This document shows positions 44,977 through 53,834 of a stretch of 64,000 nucleotides of DNA, one piece after another. Both the position numbers and the translations under genes were made by a program. Under the pieces are notes generated by a model. That model was not told where the DNA came from and made no database searches. It saw nothing but the letters and a program-made list of their open reading frames with translations. Source of the DNA: Stenotrophomonas rhizophila (lineage in GTDB: Bacteria > Pseudomonadota > Gammaproteobacteria > Xanthomonadales > Xanthomonadaceae); assembly GCF_003751305.1 (NCBI RefSeq), contig NZ_RJKV01000001.1, forward strand, positions 1,655,586 through 1,719,585. Direction: 5' to 3'. Position 1 is the stretch's first letter; the number at the start of each line of letters is the position of its first letter.

Positions 44977-47259
44977 ATGCGCCACGCCCAGCTGCACCGC
45001 CGCCTGTTAGCTCTTGCCATCGCTACCGCCCTGCCCGGCCTCGCCGTGGCCAATGACGTCACCACTGTCGCCACCGCCGATACCGCCGCCCGCGATGTGG
45101 TCGCGCTGGACCAGGTGGTCGTCACCGCCCAGAAGCGTGCTACCAATCTGCAGGACACCCCTATCTCCGTGTCTGTGGTGGATGCCGAAGCGCTGAAGGA
45201 CCGCAGTGCGATCTCGATCGGCAGCCTCTCCGATGGCTCGATCCCCTCACTGCGTGTCACCCCCTTCGCCACTCGCAGCTCGGCGCTGAACATCGGCATC
45301 CGCGGGATCGGTGCCTCCGGTGACGCCAACCAGCCGGCGCGCGATGCCGGCGTCGGCGTGTATGTCGATGGCGTGTTCATGGGCCGCGCGCAGGGCCTGG
45401 GAAGCATGCTGTATGACGTAGAGCGCATCGAGGTGTTGAAGGGCCCGCAGGGCACCCTGTTCGGCCGCAACACCGAAGGCGGTGCGATCAGCATCGTCAC
45501 CAGACCGCCCACCGGCGAGTTTGGCGGCAGCGTCAGCGCCGGCGTCTCCAACTACAGCGGCTACACCACCGGGCTGCATCTGGACCTGCCGAAGGTGGGC
45601 GATGTGAGCTTCAAGATCGACGCCGTGCAGGCCAAGCGCGGCGGTACCACCGACAACCCGATGCGCGGTGAGCGCGACTTCAACAGCTACGACAAGCGCG
45701 GCGCACGCTTCAGCGCGCTGTGGCCGCCCAGCGATGATTTCTCCGCGCTGTATGCCTTCGACCGCTCCTACGATGCCACCACGCCGTACCACACCCAGTT
45801 GCTGGTGCCGGGCGCCTACGTGAGCCCGCTGCAGAAAGCCGGCGCCAGCGAGGATCGACGCGATTCCGCCATCCTCGGTGGCCCGCAGGAAGACAACATC
45901 GGCCGTACCAGCGGGCATCTGCTCAACCTTGGTTGGACCCTGAGCGACAGCCTGGAACTGAAGTCGATCAGTTCCTACCGTGAACTGACCCAGGGCCAGT
46001 TCGACATGGGTCTGGTCGACGCGATCTCCGCCTATGGCGGCCCCAACACGCCGTTCGGCCGCTACAGCCTCGCCCAGGTCTACCAGCACCAGTACAGCCA
46101 GGAATTCCAGCTGATCGGCACCACCTCGCAGGTGCAGTTCCTGGCCGGTGCCTTCTACTATCACGAAACCGCCGGCGACAACGCGCAGACACCCAACATG
46201 CTGCTGTGGGGCCCGGGCGGCAACAGCTACACGCTCAACCCGGCCACCAACCCCTTGAACCTGGGCAACGTGCGCATCGACCGCGCCAGCAAGGCGTGGA
46301 CGGACAGCCTCGGCATCTTCGGCCAGGCCACCTGGACGCCGGCCTCGCTCGAACGCCTGCACCTGACCGCCGGTGGCCGCTATACGCGCGATGACAAGAA
46401 GGGCAGCCTGTACATCGTCAATGGGGCGGCTAAAGACCTCGCCTTCGATGATGCATGGGGCCGCTTCGATCCGATGGTGAACATCGCCTACGATCTCGGC
46501 GAGAACGCCATGGTCTATGCAAAATACAGCACCGGGTTCAAGGCAGGCGGTGCCAACTCGCGCTCGACAACCTATACCGCCTTCGCGCCCGAAGAGGTGA
46601 CGGCGATCGAGCTCGGGCTCAAGTCGCAGTTCTGGGACAACCGCGCGCGCCTGAACCTGGCCCTGTTCGATTCGAAGATCGAACACAAGCAGATGGATTT
46701 CTCGCTGCCGTTCGATCCCAACAGCGGCGAAACCCGCACCACGATGGTCACCACCAACGCACTCAGCAACGGCACCTCGCGCGGTGCGGAGCTGGAGTTC
46801 AACGTGATGCCGGTGGACAACGTCACCGTGGGGTTGAACTACGCCTACACCCGCATCGATGCGCAGAGCGCGGTCGACCCGTTCGGCGCCGGCGTGCAGG
46901 TCACGGTGCAGCCATTGCTGGCGCCGAAGAACGCCGGCAGCGTGTCGCTGGACTATCTGGTGCCGTTCGCCAACTTCTCCGCGCTGAAGTTCCACCTGGA
47001 TGGCAACTGGTCCGATGGGTACTACACCAGCGAGTACGACCAGATGCTCACCGACAGTTCCTTCATCGTGAACGCCCGTGTCGCCCTGATCGACGTCCCC
47101 CTCAACAGCACGGGCTCGACCATGGCCGTCTCACTGTGGGCGCGCAACCTGCTGGACGAAGAGCACCTGTTCTACAAGCTCAACAACGCCTCACTGGGCC
47201 AGAGCGGGATCTTCAATGACCCGCGCACCTATGGCCTGGACGTCACCGTCACCTTCTGA
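44977..47259 (+). CDS. TonB-dependent outer-membrane receptor (sphingomonad-like type)
   Basis: 760 aa with signal peptide (RRLLALAIATALPGLAVAN). TonB-box-like region and plug: VVVTAQKRATNLQDTPISVS, ALKDRSAISIGSLSDGSIPS, IGIRGIGASGDANQPARDAG, and YVDGVFMGRAQGL, VERIEVLKGPQGTLFGRNTE GGAISIVT. Barrel ends in YGLDVTVTF with a C-terminal Phe. Plugs with TAQKR...TPISVSV and KGPQGTLFGRNT are frequent in receptors for non-siderophore organic compounds. Likely operon with the phosphatase gene 17 bp downstream, under TetR control. Confidence 0.9.
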   Translation: MRHAQLHRRLLALAIATALPGLAVANDVTTVATADTAARDVVALDQVVVTAQKRATNLQDTPISVSVVDAEALKDRSAISIGSLSDGSIPSLRVTPFATRSSALNIGIRGIGASGDANQPARDAGVGVYVDGVFMGRAQGLGSMLYDVERIEVLKGPQGTLFGRNTEGGAISIVTRPPTGEFGGSVSAGVSNYSGYTTGLHLDLPKVGDVSFKIDAVQAKRGGTTDNPMRGERDFNSYDKRGARFSALWPPSDDFSALYAFDRSYDATTPYHTQLLVPGAYVSPLQKAGASEDRRDSAILGGPQEDNIGRTSGHLLNLGWTLSDSLELKSISSYRELTQGQFDMGLVDAISAYGGPNTPFGRYSLAQVYQHQYSQEFQLIGTTSQVQFLAGAFYYHETAGDNAQTPNMLLWGPGGNSYTLNPATNPLNLGNVRIDRASKAWTDSLGIFGQATWTPASLERLHLTAGGRYTRDDKKGSLYIVNGAAKDLAFDDAWGRFDPMVNIAYDLGENAMVYAKYSTGFKAGGANSRSTTYTAFAPEEVTAIELGLKSQFWDNRARLNLALFDSKIEHKQMDFSLPFDPNSGETRTTMVTTNALSNGTSRGAELEFNVMPVDNVTVGLNYAYTRIDAQSAVDPFGAGVQVTVQPLLAPKNAGSVSLDYLVPFANFSALKFHLDGNWSDGYYTSEYDQMLTDSSFIVNARVALIDVPLNSTGSTMAVSLWARNLLDEEHLFYKLNNASLGQSGIFNDPRTYGLDVTVTF

Positions 47260-47276
47260 TCGCCCTGGAGATCCTG

Positions 47277-48188
47277 ATGCACCTGCGCCGCACCCACCTT
47301 GCCCTTGCCGTTGCCCTCAGCCTGCCGATGCTCGCTGGCGCCGGCCTCGCACTGGCCCGCTCGCCCGTCACCGATACCGCCGCCGCGCCCACCACTGCGG
47401 CAAGCGCCAACGTGCAGCCGGTTGCCGCCGATGCGCAGCGCGTCATCCCGCTCCAGGGCGCCTGGAACACGCGTACCTTTGCGGGCCTGCAAGGCAGCCA
47501 TGGCCCGATCCCGGCCAGCGCCTTCGTGCGCACCTCGGACCTGGGCCGTCTGACTGCGGCCGACCGCGACGCACTCGCCGCTGCCGGTGTCACGCTGGAT
47601 ATCGACCTGCGTACCGCCGATGAGCAGGCGCAGTCGCCTGACCTGCTGGCCAGCGACGCGCGCTTCGCCTACCAGCGCACCTCGCTGATTGGCACCGAGA
47701 AGATGGACCTGCAGAAAATGATGACCACCTTCCCCGACTCGCTGGGCGCAGCCTATGTGCAGTGGCTGGATCACAGCCAGCCGCAGTTCAAGCAGGTCTT
47801 CCAGCGCATTGCCGCCGAGCGCGACGGCACCGTGCTGTTCCACTGCACCGCGGGCAAGGACCGCACCGGCATCATCGCCGGGCTGCTGCTGGACCTGGCG
47901 GGCGTGTCCCGGGCGGACATCGTGCACAACTATGCGATTTCCGCGCACTACCTCGAAGGCCAGCCCAAGGACAGCGCGATGAACGCGCAGATCATGGAGC
48001 TGATCAAGCAGAACCCGGAGATCGGCAGGAAGATGGCCGGCATGTCCGGCACCGCGCCAGAGAACATGGCGATGTTTCTCGCCGCTCTGCATGCGCAGTA
48101 CGGCGGTGCCGAGGGCTATCTGAAGTCCATCGGCGTCAGCGAGGCGGAGATCGATCAGTTGAAGGTGCGGTTGGGTCAGGCGGGCTGA
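47277..48188 (+). CDS. Periplasmic tyrosine / phosphoinositide-type phosphatase
   Basis: 303 aa with signal peptide (HLALAVALSLPMLAGAGLALA). Dual-specificity phosphatase-like fold with the P loop FHCTAGKDRTG (Cys190), the same signature as Mycobacterium PtpB and IphP-like phosphatases, where Lys and Asp in the loop favour phosphoinositides or phytate-like substrates as well as phosphotyrosine. Other blocks: GAWNTRTFAGLQGSHG, VRTSDLGRLTAADRDAL and LDIDLRTADE. Located in the periplasm next to its TonB receptor, it could remove phosphate from an imported phosphoester. That is inference. Confidence 0.85.
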   Translation: MHLRRTHLALAVALSLPMLAGAGLALARSPVTDTAAAPTTAASANVQPVAADAQRVIPLQGAWNTRTFAGLQGSHGPIPASAFVRTSDLGRLTAADRDALAAAGVTLDIDLRTADEQAQSPDLLASDARFAYQRTSLIGTEKMDLQKMMTTFPDSLGAAYVQWLDHSQPQFKQVFQRIAAERDGTVLFHCTAGKDRTGIIAGLLLDLAGVSRADIVHNYAISAHYLEGQPKDSAMNAQIMELIKQNPEIGRKMAGMSGTAPENMAMFLAALHAQYGGAEGYLKSIGVSEAEIDQLKVRLGQAG

Positions 48189-48230
48189 TCTGACCAGCGT
48201 GTCGCGTGTCGGCCACGGATGGCCCACACG

Positions 48231-49124
48231 TCACGCGCTGCATGGCGCATGCCGGCGCTCGCCACTGGCAGGACGTGCAATCGGCTGGATCGAACCCACT
48301 GCGGTTGTCTGCGCCGGTTCGGCCATGATGCGCTCGATCCAGTCACGATAGTGATTCACACGCACATTGCAGGTGACCTGCCCATAGCGCCCGGGCCGGG
48401 CGGTCAGCACATTGCCCTGGACGACCTTCCACGCGCCCTGCCCGGCCAGCAGCCACTGACCATTGCGCTCGATGAGCACGGGGCCACCGCTGTCGCCGTT
48501 GCCCAGCACGCCTTCCAGGGGCAGCGCTTGCGGCGGTTCGTCGAAGACATAGCAGAGCCAGCGGTCGTAGGCACTGGTGATCGTGTTGAACGCGCGCCGC
48601 AGCTCGGTGCGATTGGGGCCGCTGGGAGAATGCCCGGTGGCGCCCGTCCCCGTAGCCCCCTTTCCCAGAATCTTCGCGATCTGACCGGCCTCGTCGGTGC
48701 CACTGTAAATGGCCACAGGCGCAACGTCGGTCACCGGCGCCTTCAGCCTGATCAACGCAACATCGTCGCCCGATGCAAGGAACACAACGATCAACATTGC
48801 CTCGCCACTGGCCATCGCCTGATCGATCAATGTCTGTGGCAGCGTCCTGTAGCCGGGATGGACGACAACGCGCTCAACGTCCCGGGCCGTTCCGTTGATC
48901 ACTACCTGCTTGAGGTCGGCATGCATCGGCAGCGTGTGCGCGGCCGTCAGCACCCATTGTGGTGCGATCAGCGCGCCGTGACCCTCGCCGGGCATGTCCA
49001 CGAGTGCGGGAAACTCGGTAGCGGGAGCGCGATACTTCGCATCATCCACGTCATGCCGGATGACGATGGCATGGGCAGTTGAGGACACGGCGAGCAGCAC
49101 CCCGAGTAACAACAATCGCTTCAT
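48231..49124 (-). CDS. Secreted trypsin-like serine protease (S1A)
   Basis: 297 aa with signal peptide (RLLLLGVLLAVSSTAHA). Full catalytic triad: His63 in LTAAHT, Asp121 in GDDVALIRL, Ser212 in GNGDSGGPVLI. The N-terminal IVIRHDVDDAKYR suggests no classical zymogen cut at IVGG, although residues 20-22 (IVI) follow the signal closely. The C-terminus (VRVNHYRDWIERIM) is the usual S1 terminal helix, followed by about 25 extra residues. The specificity-pocket residue about six before Ser212 (VLGN) does not give a clear Asp189. Likely secreted or periplasmic digestive protease. Confidence 0.88.
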   Translation of the reverse strand: MKRLLLLGVLLAVSSTAHAIVIRHDVDDAKYRAPATEFPALVDMPGEGHGALIAPQWVLTAAHTLPMHADLKQVVINGTARDVERVVVHPGYRTLPQTLIDQAMASGEAMLIVVFLASGDDVALIRLKAPVTDVAPVAIYSGTDEAGQIAKILGKGATGTGATGHSPSGPNRTELRRAFNTITSAYDRWLCYVFDEPPQALPLEGVLGNGDSGGPVLIERNGQWLLAGQGAWKVVQGNVLTARPGRYGQVTCNVRVNHYRDWIERIMAEPAQTTAVGSIQPIARPASGERRHAPCSA

Positions 49125-49198
49125 ATGTGATGCCTTGTGAGGTTCCGACAGCGGGATCAGATGCCGGGCGCGGCACCGCAGGCTGGCCGGGTGTGCCG

Positions 49199-49684
49199 TT
49201 ACGGCTCACGCTCACGGGATTCCAGCGCGCCGGCGAACTTTGCCATCAATCGCACCAGCTCCGATACGTCCTGCGCGGACCATGAGGCGAAGATCTCCCG
49301 TCCGATCCGCTCGCGGGCCGCGTCCAGCCGGTCCGTCATGTCTTTGCCTTTCGGCGCGATGGTCGCCTCGCGGATGCGGCGGTCTTCTGGATTGCCGCGA
49401 CGCGTGACCAGTTCCATCGACGCCAGTTTGGCGACCTGGCGACTGATGGTCGTGTAATCGCGGCCCAGCCGGTCGGCCAGATCCACCACCCCGATCGGGC
49501 CGACCCGCTCGATCATCACCAGCAGTCGGAACAGCGCCTGGTCCAGCTTCAGGCCGGCGGCCTGGATCAGCATTTCATCATTGCGCGGGCGGTTCATCAC
49601 GCTGGCAAGGCTGACCATGGAGAGGTGCAGCGACTTCAGCTCGGCCGAATTATGTGTATCTTGCACCTTCTTTTTCACGGGCAT
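49199..49684 (-). CDS. MarR family regulator
   Basis: 161 aa from ATG 49684 with a strong GGAGGAG site. MarR winged helix: LKLDQALFRLLVMIERVGPI, GVVDLADRLGRDYTTISRQV, RGNPEDRRIREATIAPKGK (the wing with D-R). Long N-terminal helix with a basic start (MPVKKKV). Divergent from the FAD monooxygenase (47 bp apart), whose promoter it almost certainly controls; GTG-N7-CAC at 49705-49717 is a possible binding site. Confidence 0.9.
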   Translation of the reverse strand: MPVKKKVQDTHNSAELKSLHLSMVSLASVMNRPRNDEMLIQAAGLKLDQALFRLLVMIERVGPIGVVDLADRLGRDYTTISRQVAKLASMELVTRRGNPEDRRIREATIAPKGKDMTDRLDAARERIGREIFASWSAQDVSELVRLMAKFAGALESREREP

Positions 49685-49731
49685 AGCATCTCCTCCAAGT
49701 ACGTGCATATTACACACAGCTGGAGCGAGGC

Positions 49732-51225
49732 ATGAGCAACAACCTTGATGTAGTGATCTGTGGCGCTGGCGCTGCCGGCCTCACCCTGGCCATCGAACTG
49801 GCTCGCCGCGGCGTGGCATTCCGGCTGCTGGAGCAGCGTGACCGACCCTTCCACGGCTCACGCGGCAAAGGTATCCAGCCGCGCAGCCAGGAGGTCTTCG
49901 AGGACATGGGCATCGTCAATCAGCTGTTCGCGGCGGGCGGGGCCTACCCTGTCTCCCGATCACATCACGCCGATGGCACCCATACGGACACGGTCATGGT
50001 GGAGGCGTCGCCCGCCACACCCGCCGAACCCTATCGGCGGCCGCTGATGGTGCCGCAGTTCCTGACCGAGTGCGTGATGCGCGACCGCCTCGCGGCGCTG
50101 GGGCACCGGGTCGACTTCGGGCATGCACTGATCGGTTTCGAGCAGGACGCCGATGGCGTGACCCTGCGTCTTGCCACGTCTCTGGGCGAGCAGACGCTCC
50201 GCACACGCTATCTGATCGGCGCTGACGGCGGCCGCAGCATCGTGCGTCACGCACTCGATATCGGTTTCCCCGGCAAGACCCTGGGCGTGCGTGCAGTGGT
50301 CGCAGACATCGTGCTGCAAGGGCTGCCACGCGATGCCTGGCACACCTTCAACGAAGAGGACATGGCGCGACGTATCTCGCTGTGTCCTTTGATGGGAACC
50401 GCGTTGTTCCAGCTACAGGCCCCGGTTCCCTTGGAGGGCGAGGTGGATCTCTCGGCAGCGGGCCTGGCGGCCATGGTACGTGAGCGCACCGGGCGCGATG
50501 ACATTGCGGTTCTGGACCTCGAGTGGGCCTCGGCGTACCAGATGAACGCCCGACTCGCCGACCGTTACCGCGTCGGCCGGGCCTTCCTCGTCGGCGACGC
50601 CGCCCACACGCATCCCCCCACCGGCGGACAGGGGCTCAACACCAGTGCCCAGGATGCCTACAACCTGGGATGGAAGCTGGCCGCCGTGCTGCAGGGGGCA
50701 CCGCAGACCCTGCTGGAGACCTACGAAGAAGAGCGCCGCCCTGTTGCAGCCGCGATGCTTGGGCTGGCGACGAAACTGCTCGACCACGCCCGCCGCGGCG
50801 ACAATCGACGCGGCCGGGAGGTCCAGCAGCTCGATCTCGGGTACGCGGACGCATCGCTCTCGCTAGCGGGCGAGCCCCGTACCGGACGCATCACCCCTGG
50901 CAGCCGCGCCCCCGACGCCCCGTTGCAGGGTGCGGGTGGGCAGCCAATGCGCTTGTTTGAGGTGCTGCGCGGTACGCATTGGACGTTGCTTGGTTACGAA
51001 GCCACACGCGCCGATGCACCGGCGCGGAAGGGCTTGCACGTGCACGTGATCGGCCAGTGCGGCGATCTGTGGGATACGCAGGGACACTTCGCCGGTGCTT
51101 ATGGCCTGCAGCCGGGCGAGTGGGTACTGGTGCGGCCGGATGGTTATGTCGCCGCCGTTGTCCACGAGCAGCAGATCGAGACGCTGAGCGCGCATTTCGA
51201 CGGGTTGATGCCGCCGCGCCGATAG
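49732..51225 (+). CDS. FAD-dependent aromatic monooxygenase (PheA/TfdB-like)
   Basis: 497 aa, start at ATG 49732 with GGAG. Three flavin motifs: LDVVICGAGAAGLTLAIELA (GxGxxG), the DG motif in YLIGADGGRSIVRHALDI, and the GD motif RAFLVGDAAHTHPPTGGQGL. C-terminal thioredoxin-like domain (about residues 390-497, WTLLGYEATRADAP, then GLQPGEWVLVRPDGYVAAV) as in phenol and hydroxybenzoate-type hydroxylases. It hydroxylates an aromatic or polyketide-like substrate with NAD(P)H and O2; the same fold also gives antibiotic-inactivating enzymes (rifampicin type). Substrate cannot be told. Controlled by the divergent MarR. Confidence 0.88.
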   Translation: MSNNLDVVICGAGAAGLTLAIELARRGVAFRLLEQRDRPFHGSRGKGIQPRSQEVFEDMGIVNQLFAAGGAYPVSRSHHADGTHTDTVMVEASPATPAEPYRRPLMVPQFLTECVMRDRLAALGHRVDFGHALIGFEQDADGVTLRLATSLGEQTLRTRYLIGADGGRSIVRHALDIGFPGKTLGVRAVVADIVLQGLPRDAWHTFNEEDMARRISLCPLMGTALFQLQAPVPLEGEVDLSAAGLAAMVRERTGRDDIAVLDLEWASAYQMNARLADRYRVGRAFLVGDAAHTHPPTGGQGLNTSAQDAYNLGWKLAAVLQGAPQTLLETYEEERRPVAAAMLGLATKLLDHARRGDNRRGREVQQLDLGYADASLSLAGEPRTGRITPGSRAPDAPLQGAGGQPMRLFEVLRGTHWTLLGYEATRADAPARKGLHVHVIGQCGDLWDTQGHFAGAYGLQPGEWVLVRPDGYVAAVVHEQQIETLSAHFDGLMPPRR

Positions 51226-51298
51226 GACAACCGCACACGGGACGGCATCGGTCAGCGGTGTGCGTCATCCAGCTGATCGCGCGATGAGCTGCTCTTTA

Positions 51299-52009
51299 TT
51301 ACTTGCGAGCGGAACGTGCGCCGCTTGCTTCGCTGTCCTGCGCAGCCTCACGGCTTTTCGCGAAATCCGGGAAGGTTTCTGCTATCGATGCGTTATCGGG
51401 CAGGACATAGAACACACCGCCCCGCTCGAAGGTGGAACGGATGACCTGTTCGTAGAATCCTGGCGAGACATTGATGCAGCCGTGCGTCACGCGGTTGTCG
51501 TCGGGCGAAGGCGATGCGAGGCGTTCGGCGCGCTTCTCGGCCGGCACGCCGATAGCGGTCGGGTGAATGGAGACGGCGGACTCGTAGTCCACCCAGAGCA
51601 CGCGCCCCGCGTCGATCGACGGGCCGTAACCGCCCACGAAGCGACCTGCAGGTGTCGTGCGGTCCCGCCCCGGAATCTCGCGAAGCGCGAGCCCGGCAAC
51701 ACCGGGAGCGGTATGGTCGCCGGTCGCCGAGCCAAACAGACCGGACGCCGCGCCGCGAAGCCGGCCGTTGCCATCAAACACCAGCACCTGCGCCGCCGCT
51801 TTGTCCATGATCGCGAACGGATAGCCTTGCGCATCCTTGCTTGCGACCACCCAGCCGGCAAGCTCGATCACCGTCTCGGACACCTCTTGGCCTTGCGGCA
51901 GCTCGTCAACCGCAGCCGCCGGCGGCGCGGCCGCATCCTCAGCGCCAGCGGTGCCGATACTTGCAAATGCCAACGCCATTGCCAACGCACCAGCAAGGGC
52001 ACGGTTCAC
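51299..52009 (-). CDS. L,D-transpeptidase (YkuD domain)
   Basis: 236 aa with signal peptide (LAGALAMALAFASIGTAGA). YkuD catalytic region: AGRFVGGYGPSIDAGRVLW, then VSIHPT (His149) and NRVTHGCINVSPGFY with His176 and Cys178. N-terminal half (GWVVASKDAQGYPFAIMDKA, QVLVFDGNGRLRGAASG) gives the usual first strands. Works in the periplasm on tetrapeptide stems, making 3-3 crosslinks or attaching lipoprotein. The next gene upstream on the same strand is a small Lpp-like lipoprotein, a possible substrate. Confidence 0.88.
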   Translation of the reverse strand: MNRALAGALAMALAFASIGTAGAEDAAAPPAAAVDELPQGQEVSETVIELAGWVVASKDAQGYPFAIMDKAAAQVLVFDGNGRLRGAASGLFGSATGDHTAPGVAGLALREIPGRDRTTPAGRFVGGYGPSIDAGRVLWVDYESAVSIHPTAIGVPAEKRAERLASPSPDDNRVTHGCINVSPGFYEQVIRSTFERGGVFYVLPDNASIAETFPDFAKSREAAQDSEASGARSARK

Positions 52010-52135
52010 GGGGTATGGGTGCGTACGAATGGGACACTTCCTTTCAATGCAGACGGTACCGCCAAAGGAAACCAGCGGCCTGCATCGGCCACTGGTCCCT
52101 GATTCAGACGTTCCTCACCAATGGTGCAGGAGCGA

Positions 52136-52405
52136 TCAACCGCGCGGCTTGCGGCGAGGTGCCTGTTCCAGCTGCTGGACGCGGCCTTCAATCTGATCCA
52201 GACGCTGGTTGGCCTGCTGTGCGGATTGATTGGCGGACTCGGCGCTCTGGGCCGCGCCCTGCACCTTCGTATCGAGTTGATCAAGGCGTGAGTTGATCGT
52301 TGCGAACTCGTCCTTGTACGTGGCGCAGGAACTGAGGCCTACGGTAGCGATGATTGCCACAGCCAGCGTACGCGCCGTCGTCATTTGTTTTGTGGTCAGA
52401 AACAT
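52136..52405 (-). CDS. Lpp/OprI-like alanine-zipper lipoprotein
   Basis: 89 aa from ATG 52405, with a strong AAAGGAGG site. Lipoprotein signal ending in the lipobox GLSSC. The mature 60 residues are a heptad coiled coil (DEFATINSRLDQLDTKVQGA, then AESANQSAQQANQRLDQIEG, RVQQLEQ) like E. coli Lpp and Pseudomonas OprI, and a basic tail (APRRKPRG). Lpp is normally attached to peptidoglycan through its terminal Lys; here the terminal residues are K-P-R-G, so attachment through that Lys is uncertain. Lies 126 bp upstream of the L,D-transpeptidase gene in the same direction. Confidence 0.85.
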   Translation of the reverse strand: MFLTTKQMTTARTLAVAIIATVGLSSCATYKDEFATINSRLDQLDTKVQGAAQSAESANQSAQQANQRLDQIEGRVQQLEQAPRRKPRG

Positions 52406-52583
52406 TGCAGTGCCTCCTTTGTCTGGGGTGTTCGGACTATAGCGGCGTTTTCGCCAGCGCCATGACCGGCATTCAGTTGAAGCTGGGAGACGTAGAGGGA
52501 GTGTGATGACGGCTTGCCGCGGGCGTGATACAAGACGCAGCGTTGCGCTCGAGGCGGAAGTCAGGACGGGGCAGCTTGCTGGA

Positions 52584-52993
52584 TCAGCACTGCGCCTGCG
52601 CAGCGACCGCCGAATCGATGGCCGCAGCGTCGGCAGCCGTGACATAGGCAAGCACCGCCGCGGACGCCAGCAGGCCCGCACTGGCCAGAAATGAAAAAGC
52701 CAAGCCGACGCTATCCAACAACAACCCGCCGAGGGTCGATCCGAGCGCGGTCGAACACTGCACCACCGCGACCATCAACCCGCCACCGCCTCAGCGTTGT
52801 CGGTAAATGGCCAGAATCCTCCGATCACTACGCCAATCAGCGCACGGCCGATCATGTAGACCGCCAGGCCGGATACCGCCATCAACGCGGTGAGCGTCAG
52901 AAGCACCGCTCGCCTGTTCAGGTTCCCGGCCACCGGGAAATCGACAGGCTGGTCAGCACCGCGACGACCCCCGAGATGGGGCGGCGTCGACAT
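52584..52993 (-). pseudogene. Decayed MFS transporter gene
   Basis: Pieces of an MFS permease in different frames, with large parts missing. In one frame: VVAVLTSLSISRW (52962 to about 52924), then, after a shift, NLNRRAVLLTLTALMAVSGL fused to YMIGRALIGVVIGGFW, which are segments of the N-terminal half with a small internal deletion. Then, after another shift near 52775, the C-terminal segments VQCSTALGSTLGGLLLDSVG and FSFLASAGLLASAAVLAYV. About 250 residues of the middle are gone. The pattern is clear decay of a drug-exporter-like gene (PurR/NepI-type wording of the motifs), not one functional short gene. Confidence 0.75.
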
Positions 52994-53050
52994 GGCCGTG
53001 ATGGGCGTCGGCTATCCTTATCACCGTCACCAGAACACGGAATAAACCGC

Positions 53051-53818
53051 ATGGCGTCCATCGATGTGCGCGCTGGATGTGCCCTTTGTCGCGATGCGAA
53101 TCCGCTGCAGTTCGACTTCAGTTACGCATTCCAGCCCATCGTGGATGTTCATGCACGAAAGGTGTTCGCACATGAAGCGCTGGTGCGCGGCCCTGCCGGG
53201 GAACCCGCAAGTTCGGTACTGTCACGTATCACCGCGGACAACCGCTATTCGTTCGACCAGGCCTGTCGCGAGAAGGCGATCCGGATCGCTGCGTCGTTGA
53301 ATCTACCGTCCCATCTTTCAATCAATTTTCTGCCCAATGCAATCTACCGGCCCGAGGTGTGCATCCGCTCTACGCTTCAGGCCGCGGATCGGCACGGCTT
53401 CCCGGTTGAGCGAATCATCTTCGAGACCGTTGAGGGAGAGCAGGTCAGCGATGGAAAATGGCTGGCTGAGATCCTGAGTGAATACAAACGGATGGGCTTC
53501 AAGACCGCGATTGATGATTTCGGTGCCGGGTTTGCCGGGCTGAACCTGCTGGCCGATTTCCAGCCGGACATGGTCAAGCTGGACATGGCGTTGATCCGGG
53601 GCATCGACCAAAGCGCGTCACGCCGTGCCATCGTGGCCGGCGTGGTATTCATGTGCGGGCAATTGGATATCGATGTGATTGCTGAAGGTATAGAAACCGG
53701 TGATGAGGCGAACTGTCTGTCCGATCTCGGCATCCGGCTGATGCAAGGCTACTGGTTCGGCCGCCCGCAGTTCGAGGGCGCTGCGCGGGAAGCCGACATA
53801 CCCATGCATCCTGCATGA
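53051..53818 (+). CDS. Stand-alone EAL domain c-di-GMP phosphodiesterase
   Basis: 255 aa from ATG 53051, soluble. EAL catalytic set is complete: E42-A-L (HEALVRG), Asn92 in LSINFLPN, Glu125 in IIFETVEGE, Asp155-Asp156 in AIDDFGAGFAGL, Lys177 in VKLDMALI, Glu212 in VIAEGIET, and the final ADR/GYWFGRPQF region. It should hydrolyse c-di-GMP to pGpG. There is no sensory domain, only about 20 N-terminal residues with a Cys-x-x-Cys (CALC), so regulation may be through a partner or that pair. It sits between a decayed MFS gene and a TetR gene. Confidence 0.88.
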   Translation: MASIDVRAGCALCRDANPLQFDFSYAFQPIVDVHARKVFAHEALVRGPAGEPASSVLSRITADNRYSFDQACREKAIRIAASLNLPSHLSINFLPNAIYRPEVCIRSTLQAADRHGFPVERIIFETVEGEQVSDGKWLAEILSEYKRMGFKTAIDDFGAGFAGLNLLADFQPDMVKLDMALIRGIDQSASRRAIVAGVVFMCGQLDIDVIAEGIETGDEANCLSDLGIRLMQGYWFGRPQFEGAAREADIPMHPA

Positions 53819-53834
53819 GGAGTGGGCTCCCTGC

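Noticed and set aside
51231..51264. CGCACAC ... GTGTGCG hairpin between the FAD monooxygenase and L,D-transpeptidase genes
   Set aside because: Seven-bp stem with a 19-base loop and no T tract is too weak to call a terminator.
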